Shown: positions 1-10,904 of the stretch, one piece after another
How positions within the stretch are numbered: the stretch's first letter is position 1
Layout: every line of letters starts with the position of its first letter
Source of the DNA: Selaginella tamariscina
Taxonomy: Eukaryota; Streptophyta; Lycopodiopsida; Selaginellales; Selaginellaceae
Direction of reading: 5' to 3'
DNA: 64,000 nucleotides
Assembly (NCBI GenBank): GCA_003024785.1
Contig: PUQB01000311.1
Coordinates: forward strand, 1-64,000
The notes under the pieces: model-generated
What the model was told of the DNA's origin: nothing
What the model saw: only the letters and a program-made list of their open reading frames with translations
Database searches by the model: none
Program-made: the position numbers and the translations under genes

Positions 1-610
1 CCTTTAGTGGAAGAAAGCACGATAATTGTTTGCCATTTGCTACACCACGTGACAGCACTGTTTTCCAATAGTGAATATGTAATCACAGGTAGACTTCCTC
101 TTATCAACCTTGCCTGTAAAATCTGCATTTGTGAAATTGAATAAGTGCATACTTTTGGTAGGAACTTTACTGTAAGTGAGAGCAAAATCCTGAGTTTTCT
201 GGAGGTAGCAAAAAATTCGTTTTATAGCAAGCCAGTGGACATGTCCTGGAGTCTCGAGAAACTGAGGAAACATTCGCACTGCAAATTCTAAATCCGGACG
301 TGTACACACCATTAAATAGACACGACTGCCAACCATCTGCCTGTATGGGATCCTGCTCATCTGCTTGTTCTTCTAGTGTCTGAGGAGATTAGTCCTTACC
401 AAGGTGAGAACCAGTTTCCATTGGTGTCATTGCTGAGTTGATCTCTACAACACCAAACTTATGGAGAATTTCTTCTGTATATTTGCACTGTGACAATTGA
501 ATGGTGCTAAACACTCTGTCTTCTATGCCGAGGCAGAAGCGAGCAGGTCCGAGGTCCACCATCTTGAAACGTATTTGTATCTCGTGCTTGAGCTTATGTA
601 ACACCTTTCT
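1..610 (-). mobile_element. Ty1/copia retrotransposon fragment (RT end and RNase H)
   Basis: Minus-strand translation shows the C-terminal part of a copia reverse transcriptase (KMVDLGPARFCLGIE, close to the usual DLG...LG motif) followed by the connection region and RNase H start (RPDLEFAV, KRIFCYLQKT, NADFTGKVDKRKST). These are standard Ty1/copia pol signatures. Only the end of pol is present; the element enters from beyond position 1. No LTR is seen in the window. It is a broken fossil. Confidence 0.85.
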
Positions 611-719
611 CGTGAGACCTAATCAAAGTAAATGTAAATATTTGAAACAGGAACACCACCGGTGGTCGGACATCTCATGTCATGTAAGGCAAATATTCTT
701 AACACTTCCTGTATGAAAA

Positions 720-945
720 CCAAGATCATCAACTTTTGCTTGTTTCTTTGTGTATATGTGTGGGAGTGTGGTGTGCGTGTCTACGTTGTATATGTATACA
801 GTCATGTTATGTGCATATGAATAAGAATTTTGTTTGATTCCAAGAGCTTGGATTCGAGGGTTCTGTTTCTTCTGCCAAGCTCCAATACTGCTGCATTCTT
901 CTCACGCTCCCAGTGTACTCCTAAATTCTTTAATTATGTGGTAAA
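720..945 (-). pseudogene. Coiled-coil exon fragment, long version
   Basis: On the minus strand, about 930-845 reads WEREKNAAVLELGRR, a charged heptad-like stretch expected of a coiled coil. The same exon recurs at 34.3-34.4 and 46.4-46.5 kb. Flanking intron sequence (a GT-rich tract and the ttgcttgtttctttgtgt stretch) is conserved with those copies, so this is a duplicated genomic block and not a processed copy. It abuts the copia fragment on its left. The gene is not recognised; the downstream exons of this version are missing here. Confidence 0.55.
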
Positions 946-1733
946 ACAAGGAAAAAAAATTAGACAATGAATGGACCAATTTCTGAAATAAATGATGCAA
1001 AATGCAGGAAACAATTAGAAAAATACCATTTCTGTTCGCCCTGCCAATAACTAGGGTTTACAAAGTGGATGTAGTATATTCTATCCCAGCGATCCGCACA
1101 AATATTTATATTCTTATAATCTATATTATTTTACGATAAGTGTTTTATCCTTTTCTGACATCTTCTGTTTCAAAATTAATTAATTTTTATGTATTTTTAT
1201 TGTCCGGACAAATATGTTAATTAGACTTTGTAAGGTCCAGGTGCTTATTACAATTAACTAATTTTAGCTAGCAACTAGTTTTATTGTACTGCAATTTTGA
1301 TGTATATTGTGTTGGAGATAATATTAACAGTATAAATATAAATTCATAAGTTAACAAGTAGTTTCTTGACCGGGGAAATGTTATGAATTAATCTTCAAAT
1401 TTAATATGCTTCTAAAAGAGACGCGAGGGTTGAACTTAATTTTAGCTAGCAACTAGTTTTATTGTACTGCACTTTTTATGTACATTATGTTGAAGATAAT
1501 ATTAACAGTAATATAAATATAAAATTCAAAAGTTAAATAAGTAGTCTCTTGACTGGCAAATGTTATCAATCAATCTTGCATTTTTTATTAACAAATTTGC
1601 TTCTAAAAGAGACAGAGCCTCTTGACTGGCAATGTTATCATAAATCAATTTTGCATTTTTATTAACAAATTTAATGTTATCAATTAATGTTGCATTTTTA
1701 TTAACAAATTTAATATGCTTCTAAAAGAGACAT
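946..1733. repeat. AT-rich spacer with about 41-bp tandem repeats
   Basis: This is a non-coding, very AT-rich spacer. From about 1555 to 1725 a unit of roughly 41 bp (core atgttatcaattaatcttgc followed by atttttattaacaaattta) is repeated about three times. The same spacer occurs at 34.45-34.98 and 47.82-48.53 kb; the last has more repeat copies. The segment at 1200-1260 containing tgtccggacaaatatgttaa is shared with 34.69 kb and, in part, 47.93 kb. I see no gene in it. Confidence 0.7.
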
Positions 1734-1803
1734 AGCCTTAGCGAGGTTTGATCTCGTGACCTTCTGTGTAAGACAGACGTGATAACCCCTATACTATAAG
1801 ATT
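1734..1803 (-). pseudogene. tRNA-Val-like relic (UAC anticodon loop)
   Basis: The reverse complement resembles tRNA-Val: a D-arm-like GGTTATCAC, an anticodon loop CTTACAC giving UAC, a T-arm-like segment, and a 3' acceptor strand TAAGGCT. The anticodon stem is short by about two bases, so it is probably not functional. A better-paired copy lies at 34984-35054 and another at 48534-48600, both minus strand and in the same spacer. Confidence 0.5.
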
Positions 1804-2559
1804 ATAGGTTTGTGATTTATTCAAGGGGCAAAAAAATTCATACATGTAACAAACTCTTCCTAGATTTTCCTCTATTAATTACTATTTAAATGTAAATCTG
1901 TCTGTATAGTTTAAAGTTTGTCACATGTACAACATTAAACCGGAGGCAAACGTCACCCTTATTCTACTCCGCCTACCTACTCTTGATACTAACCAAAATT
2001 TACCATCTCCTTCCACACACCCTCCAAGGCTAAGCTAATTTTTTAAAACCAAGCATGTCAAAAGCGCTCATTGATATAAGAGTTTATTCACAACGATTTT
2101 AAGCATTTTCCGTATGTATGGTTTAACTGTCCTATCTAGTATAAAATAAAACACTACATATGTGTGTGTGTGTTCAGAACAAAAAGTCCTGATAGTTAAA
2201 CCATTGTTAAGAAAAATAAATCATTCGCTTCATCGTTTGACATTAGAAACCTTCGGCATGTATATATATGCATGTGTACACTGTTGTACATCCAATCGCC
2301 GACAGTATCATGTTATCATATTATATGTGTACAAACGCATAGGGACATAATATTTAACTATATCCTAGTTTAATAAATATTTAATAAGTAAATTATTTAT
2401 TTTACTAGTAAAACTATATCCTTATTGAAAATATAATTTATATTTTATTTAAATAGAATCACATCAACTTAGAATCAGAAACTTTCTTTATAATCATAGA
2501 TGGTTTTAATCAATATGTATATGTACACACGTGCACACGCATGCAGGCACACACACACA
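1804..2559. other. AT-rich spacer shared between duplicated blocks
   Basis: No gene is seen. The landmark gtcaaaagcgctcat near 2057 and the stretch gttcagaacaaaaagtcctg near 2174 recur at 35.10 and 35.26 kb; the first recurs near 48.65 kb. A short ORF here (2162-2350) is not conserved in frame and is treated as chance. Around 2515-2570 there is a CA-rich tract also found at 22.34 and 35.63 kb. Confidence 0.6.
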
Positions 2560-2950
2560 CACCATAGTTATTGAATAAGCAAGTGAAGATCCTGTAGGTT
2601 TTCTCGTATGAACAACAGCGTTTCTCATCACTTTAAAACCATAACTAAACAAACCTGTGTTTCAAATGCTATTGATAAGTTTTGAGTCATATAATTTGTG
2701 TTCTTCTTAAAAGTCTGTCTCTCAAATGCTTCATGAATTGCATGTGATATGCTGCTGTGTGAAAATCAAAATGATCAAGCTTTTGCTTGTTTGTTTCTCT
2801 CTCTGTGTCTGTAATCTACATTTGTATATGCACACTATGCGTATGAATAAGAACCTTGTTAAATGACTCCAAGAGCTTTCTGTTCCCTCTGTCTAACTCC
2901 AATAATGCTGCATTCTTGTCGCACTCCAGTGTGCTCCTAAATTTTTTAAT
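2560..2950 (-). pseudogene. Coiled-coil exon fragments (kelch-associated version)
   Basis: Two exon pieces are visible on the minus strand. One, at about 2935-2875, reads close to DKNAALLELDRGNRKLLE, the short version of the coiled-coil exon also seen at 37.4 and 52.9 kb. Another, at about 2640-2580, is the remnant of the exon that reads LRNAVVQYEKTYRI in the copies at 22.4 and 35.7 kb. Small indels break the frames. The order and intron spacing differ from the other blocks, so this is a rearranged fragment. Confidence 0.5.
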
Positions 2951-3372
2951 TATGTGATAAAAAATGCTAAAAAATATTAACAATTAGAAAATAAATGCAG
3001 AATTTATGAAATAAATGATGCAAAATGGGAAGATATTCTATCCCAACGGTTACGCACCTGCATATAGTTTCATATAAACGTTTTTAAATGGCTTAGATTA
3101 ATTCATTTTGTATATCGTCTTACGCTAGTATCAAATCTTTTATATACTGATACAATGGGACTGTAAAAGACACGTATGTATGCGTGTTTATATATAGAAA
3201 AGAGAATATATGTTGCATAGTATAATGTATTAATAGTTATTAAGACATAATGTTTTGTTTTATGCGTATAATCGTTGATGTGAAGTGACGCTTACGGACT
3301 TACCAGAAAGATGAGCATTTTTAATCACGTTTGGCTTAAAAACCTAACTTTGAAATAAGTAACGTTTGTAAT
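2951..3372. other. AT-rich duplicated spacer
   Basis: Non-coding. It shares long stretches, such as the one holding catataaacgtttttaaatg, with 10.39-10.78, 24.25-24.61, 37.50-37.82 and 52.98-53.28 kb, marking the same part of the repeated unit. No RNA or protein gene is seen. Confidence 0.6.
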
Positions 3373-3445
3373 GGTCTCATGGTGTAGTGGTTTTCACGTC
3401 TCTTTTACACACAAAAGAACGCGAGTTTAAATTTCTGTGAGGCTA
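3373..3445 (+). pseudogene. tRNA-Val-like relic, plus strand
   Basis: GGTCTCATGG plus the A-box-like GTGTAGTGGTT, a TTTACAC anticodon loop (UAC), a GCGAG...CTGTG T-arm and a 3' TGAGGCT that pairs with the 5' acceptor strand give a 73-nt tRNA-Val-like fold. The anticodon stem and T-loop carry mismatches. Relatives at 10781-10857, 24615-24670 and 37826-37886 sit in the same spacer, so it was copied with the block. Confidence 0.5.
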
Positions 3446-3550
3446 TAGGTATTATTAATGTAATGGTCCTGTGTGGGATATGTACAAGTTAATTTAAAAG
3501 GCTGCTACATTGTTATATTAAATTTAAAAATCTTAGAAAATGTTTGACTA

Positions 3551-4032
3551 TGCTTTACTGTATACAGTATATATATTCAAGTCAATAGATGTGTGTCTGC
3601 ATGCATTATTGTAAAAACTGTACACTATATATAATTGCAAGTGTTGAAAAGATCTTGATAAGAATGTTCCTGCTGAAAAGTCTTCAGTGAAAATCTTAAA
3701 AAATGTTTGTGTTAGAGGTGCATAACTATGCTTTACTGTATACAGTATATATATTCAAGTCAATAGATGTGTGTCCGCATGCATTATTGTACAAACTGTA
3801 CACTATATGTAATTGTAAGTGTTGAAAAGATCTTGATAAGGATGTTCCTGCTGAAAAGTCTTCAATGAAAATCTTAGAAAATGTTTGTGTTACAGCTGCA
3901 TAACTAATACAGTATATAATTCAAGTCAATAGATGTGTGTCTGCATGCATTATTGTAAAAAACTGTACACTATATAATTGTAAGTGTTGAAAAGATCTTG
4001 ATAAGGATGTTCCTGCTGAAAAGTCTTCAGTG
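3551..4032. repeat. 178-bp tandem repeat, about 2.7 copies
   Basis: Three successive copies begin near 3551, 3729 and 3907 (the third lacks its first bases). Each contains gtatacagtatata, then tcaagtcaatagatgtgtgt, ctgcatgcattattgta and aagatcttgataag. The equivalent positions in the other blocks (about 24.77, 38.00 and 53.42 kb) hold one copy, so this array expanded only in the first block. Confidence 0.9.
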
Positions 4033-4989
4033 GAGCCGTGTAGAATTATCATTAAATATTACTGCACAAGAACGGAGTTTTGTATAGTCAGAAGTTCTGC
4101 AAATTAAACAAATTTATCATGTCTTATTGTAGACTAAAACTTTCTTGAATCACTCTGCTGTCCTCACTTTTAAATTAAACAGCTTGTGTGTTACACATGC
4201 AGGACACTTGCAAAACATGATCCCTTTGTATTTACCTTAATTCTCAGAAGATTTTGAATTCAGTGTAATAATACATAAATTTAGTTTGTGTTAGTGAATA
4301 TTTGTATATATATGGGTGTTTTAAATGATCATACGGATATAATGTCAACACAAGGAATTCATAATATGTGTCATTATAATTTTCTTTCATGTCATAATAA
4401 TTAGGCATTCTAAATACCTCCTCAATGGTATTGGAATAAGAGGGGTTGTATTCTACAAACTAGATTTGTGTTCTCAGAGAAACTTACAAAAAAGATACTA
4501 GACACACATACGTTATAACATATAATGAGAGTCTGGAATACCCTATGTAAATAAATTGGTTAATGAAAATAATTCACTTGATTTTCCCTTGGAATGTATT
4601 ATAATTACGGTATTTATACAAGTGAAAAAACTTTAAAAATTGAATAGCCAGATACAAGAACATACATTCCTCATGACAAGATTTCAAACATTTTAAATTG
4701 TAAATATGAGCAGTAAGCTACTAATTTAGCTAATAATAAAACGCTAAATCAGTTTGTTATTTTTTTTTAAATAACTAATTTTTAGTTTTATGTAAAGTAA
4801 TTGCTGACTTTTTATATATTTTGATGAACCCTAGCGTTGGAGATAATATTAACCGTAATATAAAAGTTTAACATGAAATAAATAATTTCTCGACTGGCAT
4901 ATGTTAACAGTTAATCTTACATTTTTAATAACAAATTTGCTGCGTAGAAGAGGTGGTTAGAGAGAGTGTGGTAGTTTAATTAAAACTCA
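4033..4989. other. AT-rich region downstream of LRR copy 1
   Basis: No gene is recognised. It aligns by eye with 24.9-25.8, 38.1-38.9 and 53.6-54.2 kb (for example aagttctgcaaatta and ctctgctgtcctcactttt), so it is the conserved 3' flank of the LRR gene copies, perhaps including their 3' UTR. Confidence 0.55.
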
Positions 4990-7110
4990 ATTTAATACCT
5001 TTTTAACGTTTATTATTACATGAAATATGTTTTCGTAATACTGAAGATCTTTGGTGCCTAAAAAACTGATGCGAGAGAGTGATGAAGAATGCACATAAAA
5101 AAGTAACTACAAATATCACTGCGGAATCCACCTGCATAAGTTGCTCCTTATAAACGTCAACGAGAAGGATCTTGAGTTGGCAAACTACATTCACCAAGTG
5201 GGCTCCGCACAACTGGTTACCGACGAAAGACGCATTTGGAAATGTCAGAAACTGTGTGGACTGCGGAATCCTGCCTTCGAGACGGTTGTACGACACGTCT
5301 AGAGATGAGAGGAAAGAAAGATCCGCAAGAGAGGTCGGGATGTGACCAGTAAGCTCGTTCATTGATAGATTGAGCTTCAGGAGTTGCCTAGCGTGTCCGA
5401 GGTTTTCTGGAATTGAACCACTGAGGAGGTTACCACTCAAGTCCAAGAATTGTAACTTATGCATATTCCCAACTTCAGGTGGAATACTCCCAGTTAACTC
5501 GTTATGTGAGAGGTAAAGAGTTATGGGTATCTATTGTGTGTCAAGCGTGAGTAGAGCAGTCTCCGTGCTCTTTTGTATAATAACACATCTTGGAAAAGAT
5601 AAGAAATGCTGGGTGGTATCTGTCCAGTGAAGCTATTGTTTGACAAAACTACCGCCCGAAGCTGTGTCATGTTCGGTAACCACCAGGGATATCCCCCAGA
5701 GAATCGGTTGCTGCCTAAAAACAAAAGCTGAAGAGATTGAAGCTCTCCAAGTGCCATAGGAATTTCTCCGGAACAGATATTATAGCCAGCATCAAACACC
5801 AATAACGACTTTCAAGTTCTTGTATGTTGCTGGGATGTTACCACTAAGTTTGTTGATTGAAATTGATAGAGACAGCAAGGTGTGTATGTCTCCGAGACTC
5901 TCCGGCAGTCTGCCTGTTAAGCTGTTATAGTCCAATTCCAAGAATTCAAGTTGAGAGCAATTGGACAACTCTGGAGGGATTTCCCAAGAAATCAAGTTGT
6001 CATTCAAAACCAATTGACGAAGACGATTAAGTTTGGAAAGATCAACAGGAATAGGACCACTTAGCATGTTGTCATTGACCCAAAGTTCTTCGAGCAGCGA
6101 GCAATTACTTATCTCAGGAGGTATTTTACCAGTGAAGCCATTCTCACTTAGATATAGTGTCTCCAACCTCTGCAGGCCTCCTAAGCTGCTAGGGAGAGTC
6201 CCTTTGAAGTTATTTCCTTGTAAAAACAATATTCTTAACTTAAGGAAACTCTCAGCTTCAAACACAAGTTGGCCCGACAGCATGTTGTTACCAACAATGA
6301 GAATGTCAAGCTCCGGAAGTCTTCCAAGGCTTGAAGGTATTCCTCCACTCAAGTTGTTAGCTGCGAGGTAAACATAAGAAAGACTATAACAATTCTCGAA
6401 TGTTGGTATTCCCCTAACAAAGTGATTATCCGACAAGTTGAGGCTTGTTAAATTCCTCATTTGTCCGAAGACTTTGTTGGGGATGACCCCTCCAAGCTCG
6501 TTATGCGAGAGCTTAAGGGATTGAATACTCTGCAGCTGCGATAAGTTCGAAATGGAGCCATTGAATCTGTTGTAACTGAGGTCCAAGACGTGAAGCTCAA
6601 ACATTGTCACCGAAAGACACATCCCCAGTGAAGCAAGGACAATTTTGAGAACGCGCAGAGAGTCGAACTTAGGAATCCTGCCATTCAAATAGTTACTAAC
6701 ATCCAAAACCACCAGGTTGTTGGGGAGATTCTGGGGAATTCGTGCAATAAGTTGGAGCTCAGCTTCAATTCTTTGATGTTGCTGTTGTTTTGGTACTGCA
6801 ATGGAAGATTTTGATATCTGTGATAGCATTCTGTGAAAGATCGAGACTAGTCAAGGAAGGAAGTCCATCCCACACGGTTGAGAGTTCCTTTGAGACCGTG
6901 ATTGAGCAAGGTTATGCTCTCCACTTGACCGTGTGAGTTCCATTTATACCTTGCCAATTGCTGGGATGAACTGTGTCGTTCCAGAATGAGATGTTCAACC
7001 CGTTTCTCAAGAGTTTCAAAGCTTCAATTTCATTGTCAATCGGTGGACATGGTGAATGAGAATAATGAGAATTTACAAGCAGAAGATTAAAAATCACTAG
7101 AATGAGCATA
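4990..7110 (-). pseudogene. LRR receptor-like protein, copy 1 (broken)
   Basis: Minus strand. N-terminal signal-like hydrophobic stretch (MLILVIFNLLLVNS, from 7109), then the LRRNT region (ALKLLRNGLN, SFWNDTVHPSNW), about 20 plant-type LRRs with LxxLxLSxNxLxGxIP spacing, an island-like segment near 5550-5640, and a C-terminal LRR cap (NASFVGNQLCGA). A transmembrane helix (VIFVVTFLCAFFITL, about 5100-5060) is followed by a short basic tail with no kinase. This is the layout of a plant receptor-like protein acting at the plasma membrane. The reading frame is split into at least four pieces (7109-6912, 6829-5792, 5802-5521, 5464-5003) by small indels, and the 6830-6910 segment is out of frame. 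Three sister copies lie at 25.9, 38.9 and 54.3 kb. The ligand is unknown. Confidence 0.85.
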
Positions 7111-7251
7111 TTGCTGATGAATCAGAAGAACAGGGACGTTCAATTACCATATCGATATAGAGGAGTGTCACATATACATATACAAAAAATGTGTACTAAT
7201 ACAGGGCCTAAATCTTAACTTTGTTAAAATATAATTTATTTTAACTTTATA
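7111..7251. promoter_or_regulatory. 5' flank of LRR copy 1
   Basis: This is the region upstream of the start codon. It is shared with the other LRR copies (tattaacttt then gttaaaatataatttat), so a promoter was probably duplicated with the gene. No specific element can be fixed. Confidence 0.3.
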
Positions 7252-7252
7252 G

Positions 7253-7496
7253 TGTTAGCAACGGTAATGGGGTCCTACTATCAGAGGGACTGCCCGTATG
7301 GGTATTTTGTAATCGGGGGCTCTGCCTCTTCTCTCAGGGTTTTCTGTATTTGGGTTGTTCCTGTTCAAGAGAGATGTTGTCTCTCGCTCGCTTCCATTAC
7401 GACTCCAGAATTTCCTACTGTTCCTTTTTGTTTGTCTTGTTCCGACTTACTTTCCATCCTCTTTGTCTCCTCTGTGGCCGGTACTGTTTAATTGTG
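7253..7496. mobile_element. About 245-bp GC-richer insertion, possible solo LTR
   Basis: This block is richer in G and C than its surroundings and is absent from the equivalent flanks of LRR copies 2-4, where the AT-rich sequence continues. It starts TGTTA and ends TGACA, as LTRs do, but I cannot see a convincing target duplication. The ORF inside it (7252-7491) has no family signature. Copies elsewhere would be needed to name it. Confidence 0.3.
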
Positions 7497-8005
7497 ACAT
7501 AATAATAACCTAATTCACGTTTTATACTATAAAATTTTATATATATATATAACTTTAATTAAATAATTTAATTATATAATTAATCTGATACAAAGTAATT
7601 TATTACATTATTAATTAATCTAGTTAACCCCTTAACCTTATATCTGATGGATTCTCTTACATAATATAAATTAATTCAGAGTTTTAAAATTTCATATAGA
7701 CGATGGTTAATATCGATGAAACTTACATACATGTGGTATATGCATTCTTCATTAGACGTGGTTATAAAGCCTTCAAAGATAAAAAAAAATTTAAAAATAT
7801 CTAATTTATTATTTGTCATGTTTTGACGAAAGTGAAATAGTAATACAATATAGCTAATTTTGAATAATGTTTTTATGTTCAAAATCTTTATTTAAAAATA
7901 AAATATTAATTGCTAAATATTGCCAGCTATTTACAGTTGCCTGAGTTCAATCACATTCAAATGTATAATTATGTTTACAACGCTATGTTTAATTATTTCT
8001 GGTAA
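7497..8005. other. AT-rich spacer
   Basis: Non-coding AT-rich sequence with a (TA)n run near 7537-7552. The part from 7660 to 7880 (cattcttcattagacgtggt) matches 42.5-42.7 and 57.3 kb, again a duplicated flank between the LRR and RELCH copies. Confidence 0.6.
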
Positions 8006-8715
8006 CAAATTAATTAAAGTTTGTTCCTCATCATTCTTTTCAGTACGTCTTCTTCCTGCTGCTGTGGAGGTTGAGTCGGGCTTGATGGTTGTTTCAGATA
8101 TTGGCTGTAAACAATTGAAACAATGTAGTACACACACACATTCATAAAAGAAATACATCTGTTTATTTTTCAGTTATAGATATTATACGTGAATCTCTCT
8201 CTATAAACATTACACATAACACATTACTCTTGATGCGTACATGCATGTATATATAAACCTGTGGTGTGGAGGGTGTAGATTCACCAAAGATGGTACTCAT
8301 GGATCTGGTGGACATGCTGAGATGAGCATTCACAACTTTGGTGATGGCTTCAAACTTTCCGGCAGATCTCTTTCTTGTTATCATCTCCAATGCTTCCTTA
8401 TGTACTGGATCGAGTAGATCAGGATCACGCATCAGGTTCTGTATTGTTGGCAACAATAGTTCACGTACACTTACTGCTGATAAATCTGTCATTACACCGT
8501 GCGTTAGAATTTGCGTGTGTAATTAAGGGGGGAGAGATAGATTATATGTATGGCATACATATATATGGAAGCCCGTATACGTATATGTTGGAGCAAGAGC
8601 TGCATAATTACCTGTGCCATCTAAAGAACGAATAGCTTCACAAAAACATCCGCTTTCTCTCGTCGACGCTTTGGATTCGTTCCCATAGATCTGCAGTTAA
8701 AACCAACACTTTGTA
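8006..8715 (-). pseudogene. RELCH-like (LisH/HEAT) gene, C-terminal exons, copy 1
   Basis: Three exons on the minus strand. About 8710-8640 reads ADLWERIQSVDERKRMF. About 8490-8262 reads VRELLLPTIQNLMRDPDLLD then KEALEMITRKRSAGKFEAI and ends FGESTPSTPQ. About 8103-8006 is a Q- and K-rich tail (EEDVLKRMM). The middle exon matches the conserved C-terminal HEAT region of plant RELCH/KIAA1468 homologues (in the family VRxLLLPxIQNLLKDxDxLDPxHKEALEII), whose animal member links Rab11 endosomes to OSBP. Upstream exons are absent: homology stops near 8713, where the sequence switches to an inverted coiled-coil fragment. This is a truncated, non-functional copy. Confidence 0.75.
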
Positions 8716-9479
8716 GTCAAAAGAACAGAGGGAAGTGGAAAATGAGCAAGAAAAAGAGCTTATTGAAGAAGGCTTTATAAGGGGGCAGGAATACATGCGT
8801 CTATTTGCACAAGTGCGGGCTATACAAAGCTCTGCGGTACATCTCACACAGCGTATATGGCTGTTCAGGCGTATGAATGCAGTGTTCTCGTGCTGGGCTC
8901 GTCTTGTCAAGACTCAAGGAAAAAGAAGGTGATCTCTCTCTCTACTTAGGTTGTGTATGTTGTGTGTCTAAGGTTTTTAATGTGTTCTCTCTTAATATAC
9001 ACAAGCCCATAAATATGTGCCTGTATGTTCTATTATTTCTACAGCTACATAATACGTGTGTGGTGTGCGTGTGGTGTGTGTGTGTCGTGAGAGAGAGGAG
9101 AGAGCAGCACCTTTTGTCATTGGCAAAGAGCAGATTCTTTGTAAAGGAGAGAGCGTCTGGGAATGGCGAATTCTAAGTAAATCATTTGCTGTATTTACTG
9201 CAAGACAGGCAAGGGCTAGTCTTATCAAGAAGCTTACAACAATAGCGGATAAACACTGGAAAGAAAGCACAATTTCTACATGGCTTCCGCTCCTGGGTAT
9301 GCTGCATTCAATCCAAAAAGTCTCTTAGAGAAAGGTGTGTGCGCACGAGCTTCATGAAGCTTGTGTGTGTGTATAGTAACAGGTTATAATGTATAATATT
9401 TTGATATAATAATTGTATGCTTGTAAGTTGTATGCTGTACATGTCTTATAGTCGCGCCTGCACATATATATATATATTA

Positions 9480-9548
<69 letters not shown>

Positions 9549-9690
9549 GTGTGTGTGTGTGTGTGTGTGTGGTGTGGTGTGTTATCTCTATCTAATGGAT
9601 ATAAATGCATGCATATGTGTATTTTTAATGTATATACATTATTGTTATAACATATTGCATAGCAGGATGGCAGTTTTCAAGGTGGTTAAG
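8716..9690 (+). pseudogene. Inverted coiled-coil gene fragment (two exons)
   Basis: The plus strand carries an exon at about 8727-8930 (ENEQEKELIEEGFIRGQEYM, then FAQVRAIQSSAVHLTQRI) and one at about 9113-9330 (EWRILSKSFAVFTARQARA, IADKHWK). Both occur on the minus strand at 33.3-33.8 and 45.1-45.8 kb, so this segment is inverted relative to the other blocks. It joins RELCH sequence at about 8715 and kelch sequence at about 9690. The second exon shifts frame near 9265. The family is not recognised; composition suggests an alpha-helical, coiled-coil protein. Confidence 0.6.
9463..9590. repeat. Compound (TA)n(TG)n microsatellite
   Basis: About 70 bp of TA repeats run straight into about 55 bp of TG repeats, inside the intron-derived part of the inverted segment. 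The equivalent position at 45.0-45.1 kb has no such expansion. Confidence 0.95.
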
Positions 9691-10395
9691 GGCTGACGGT
9701 AAATACTACATTACTTTACCGTCGTCTGGGCCTGGTAATATTCTCATCCGATGCTCTATTCTGGACCATACACAAGAAAGCTTTATCTATTATATACATC
9801 ATGTGTATGTCTGCATATATGTTACATAGAAAAGATATAGACGATCTACTATATATGGCATGTGTTTGTGTACGTGGGTGTTACATAGGAGCCCATGTAG
9901 AATCCACTGCATACATATAAGCATGTATACATACACACACATATACATATCATATATATGTGTGTGTACCAGTGTGTATACATACCTGAATAAAAGGCAC
10001 GAATGTGTAAAAGGGACTCTCGAGTTTACTTGCAAAGCACTGCAGTACGTCCTTTCCGGTAAACCCAATCTATGCTCGGCTAGAGAGAGAGAGATCACCT
10101 TCTTTTCCTACAACACGAGCCCAGCACGAGAGCACTGCATTCACACGCCTGGACAGCCATACGCTGTGTGAGATGTATCGCAGAGCTTTGTATAGCCCGC
10201 CCGCACTTGTGCAAATAGACGCATGTATTCCTGCCCCCTTATTCAATAAGCTCACTCTTTTGACTACAAAACAAGTGTGTGTACGTGTGTGTAAGGTTTA
10301 CTGACAAGAACCTACATACATGCTCTCAGCAAGGAAGCTAGCTGTTGATTACGTTGTTCAAGCTCCAGCAAAGCCCCATTCTTTTGTCTTTCCCA
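9691..10395 (-). pseudogene. Kelch/coiled-coil gene fragment, block 1
   Basis: Minus strand, in descending order. About 10395-10320 is the exon reading ERQKN(G/A)ALLELEQRNQQ in sister copies. About 10255-10090 reads YKALRYISHSVWLSRR then MNAVLSCWARVV. About 10050-9985 reads LQVNSRVPFTHS. A stub of the kelch exon follows at 9760-9691. Most of the kelch repeat is lost because the inverted segment begins at 9690. The same exon order is seen at 23.1-24.0, 36.2-37.1 and 51.7-52.5 kb. Non-functional. Confidence 0.55.
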
Positions 10396-10780
10396 CGGAG
10401 ATTTTACTAGAATTTATGAAATAAATGATGCAAAATGGAAGAACTAGGGTTTACAAAGTGGATGTGGTATATTCTATCCCAACGGTTACGCACCTGCATA
10501 TAGTTTCATATAAACGTTTTTTAAATGGCTTATATCAATTCATTTTGTATATTATCTTGCGCTAGTATCAAATCTTTTATATACTGATATAATGATGTAA
10601 AAGACGCGTATGTATGTGTGTATATTATAGAAAACAGAATATATGTTGCATAGTATTAATGTATTAATAATTATTAAGACATATGCTTTTTATAATGTTT
10701 TGTTTTATGCTTATAATGGTTACATGAAAGATGAGCATTTTTAATCACGTTTGATTTAAAAACCTAAATAAGTTTGTAAT
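10396..10780. other. AT-rich duplicated spacer
   Basis: Non-coding; the same spacer as at 2951-3372 (for example tatcccaacggttacgcacc), in the same order before a tRNA-like relic. Confidence 0.6.
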
Positions 10781-10857
10781 GGTCTCCTCGTGGTGTAGTG
10801 GTTATCATGTCTGTTTTACACACAAAAGAACGCCGCGTTCAAATTTCGCTGGGGCTA
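10781..10857 (+). pseudogene. tRNA-Val-like relic
   Basis: GGTCTCCTCG, the A-box-like GTGTAGTGGTTATCA, a TTTACAC loop (UAC) and a GCG...CGC T-arm ending GGGGCTA. A few bases are inserted in the 5' part and the anticodon stem is mismatched. Same family as 3373-3445. Confidence 0.45.
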
Positions 10858-10904
10858 CAGACACAGGTATTATTAATATAATGGTCCTGTGTGGGATATG
10901 TACA

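Noticed and set aside
2162-2350. Plus-strand ORF of 62 residues
   Set aside because: Lies in a GT-rich duplicated spacer; the frame is not kept at 35.25 kb and no motif is present.
6033-6371. Plus-strand ORF opposite the LRR array
   Set aside because: Antisense shadow of leucine-rich repeats; serine- and leucine-rich because of the opposite coding strand.
7252-7491. Plus-strand ORF of 79 residues
   Set aside because: Sits in a short insertion of different composition; no recognisable domain, and better explained as a repeat.
8163-8492. Stand-alone small protein gene
   Set aside because: It is one exon of the RELCH-like gene with splice-like ends; the matching exons lie in order in the other copies.
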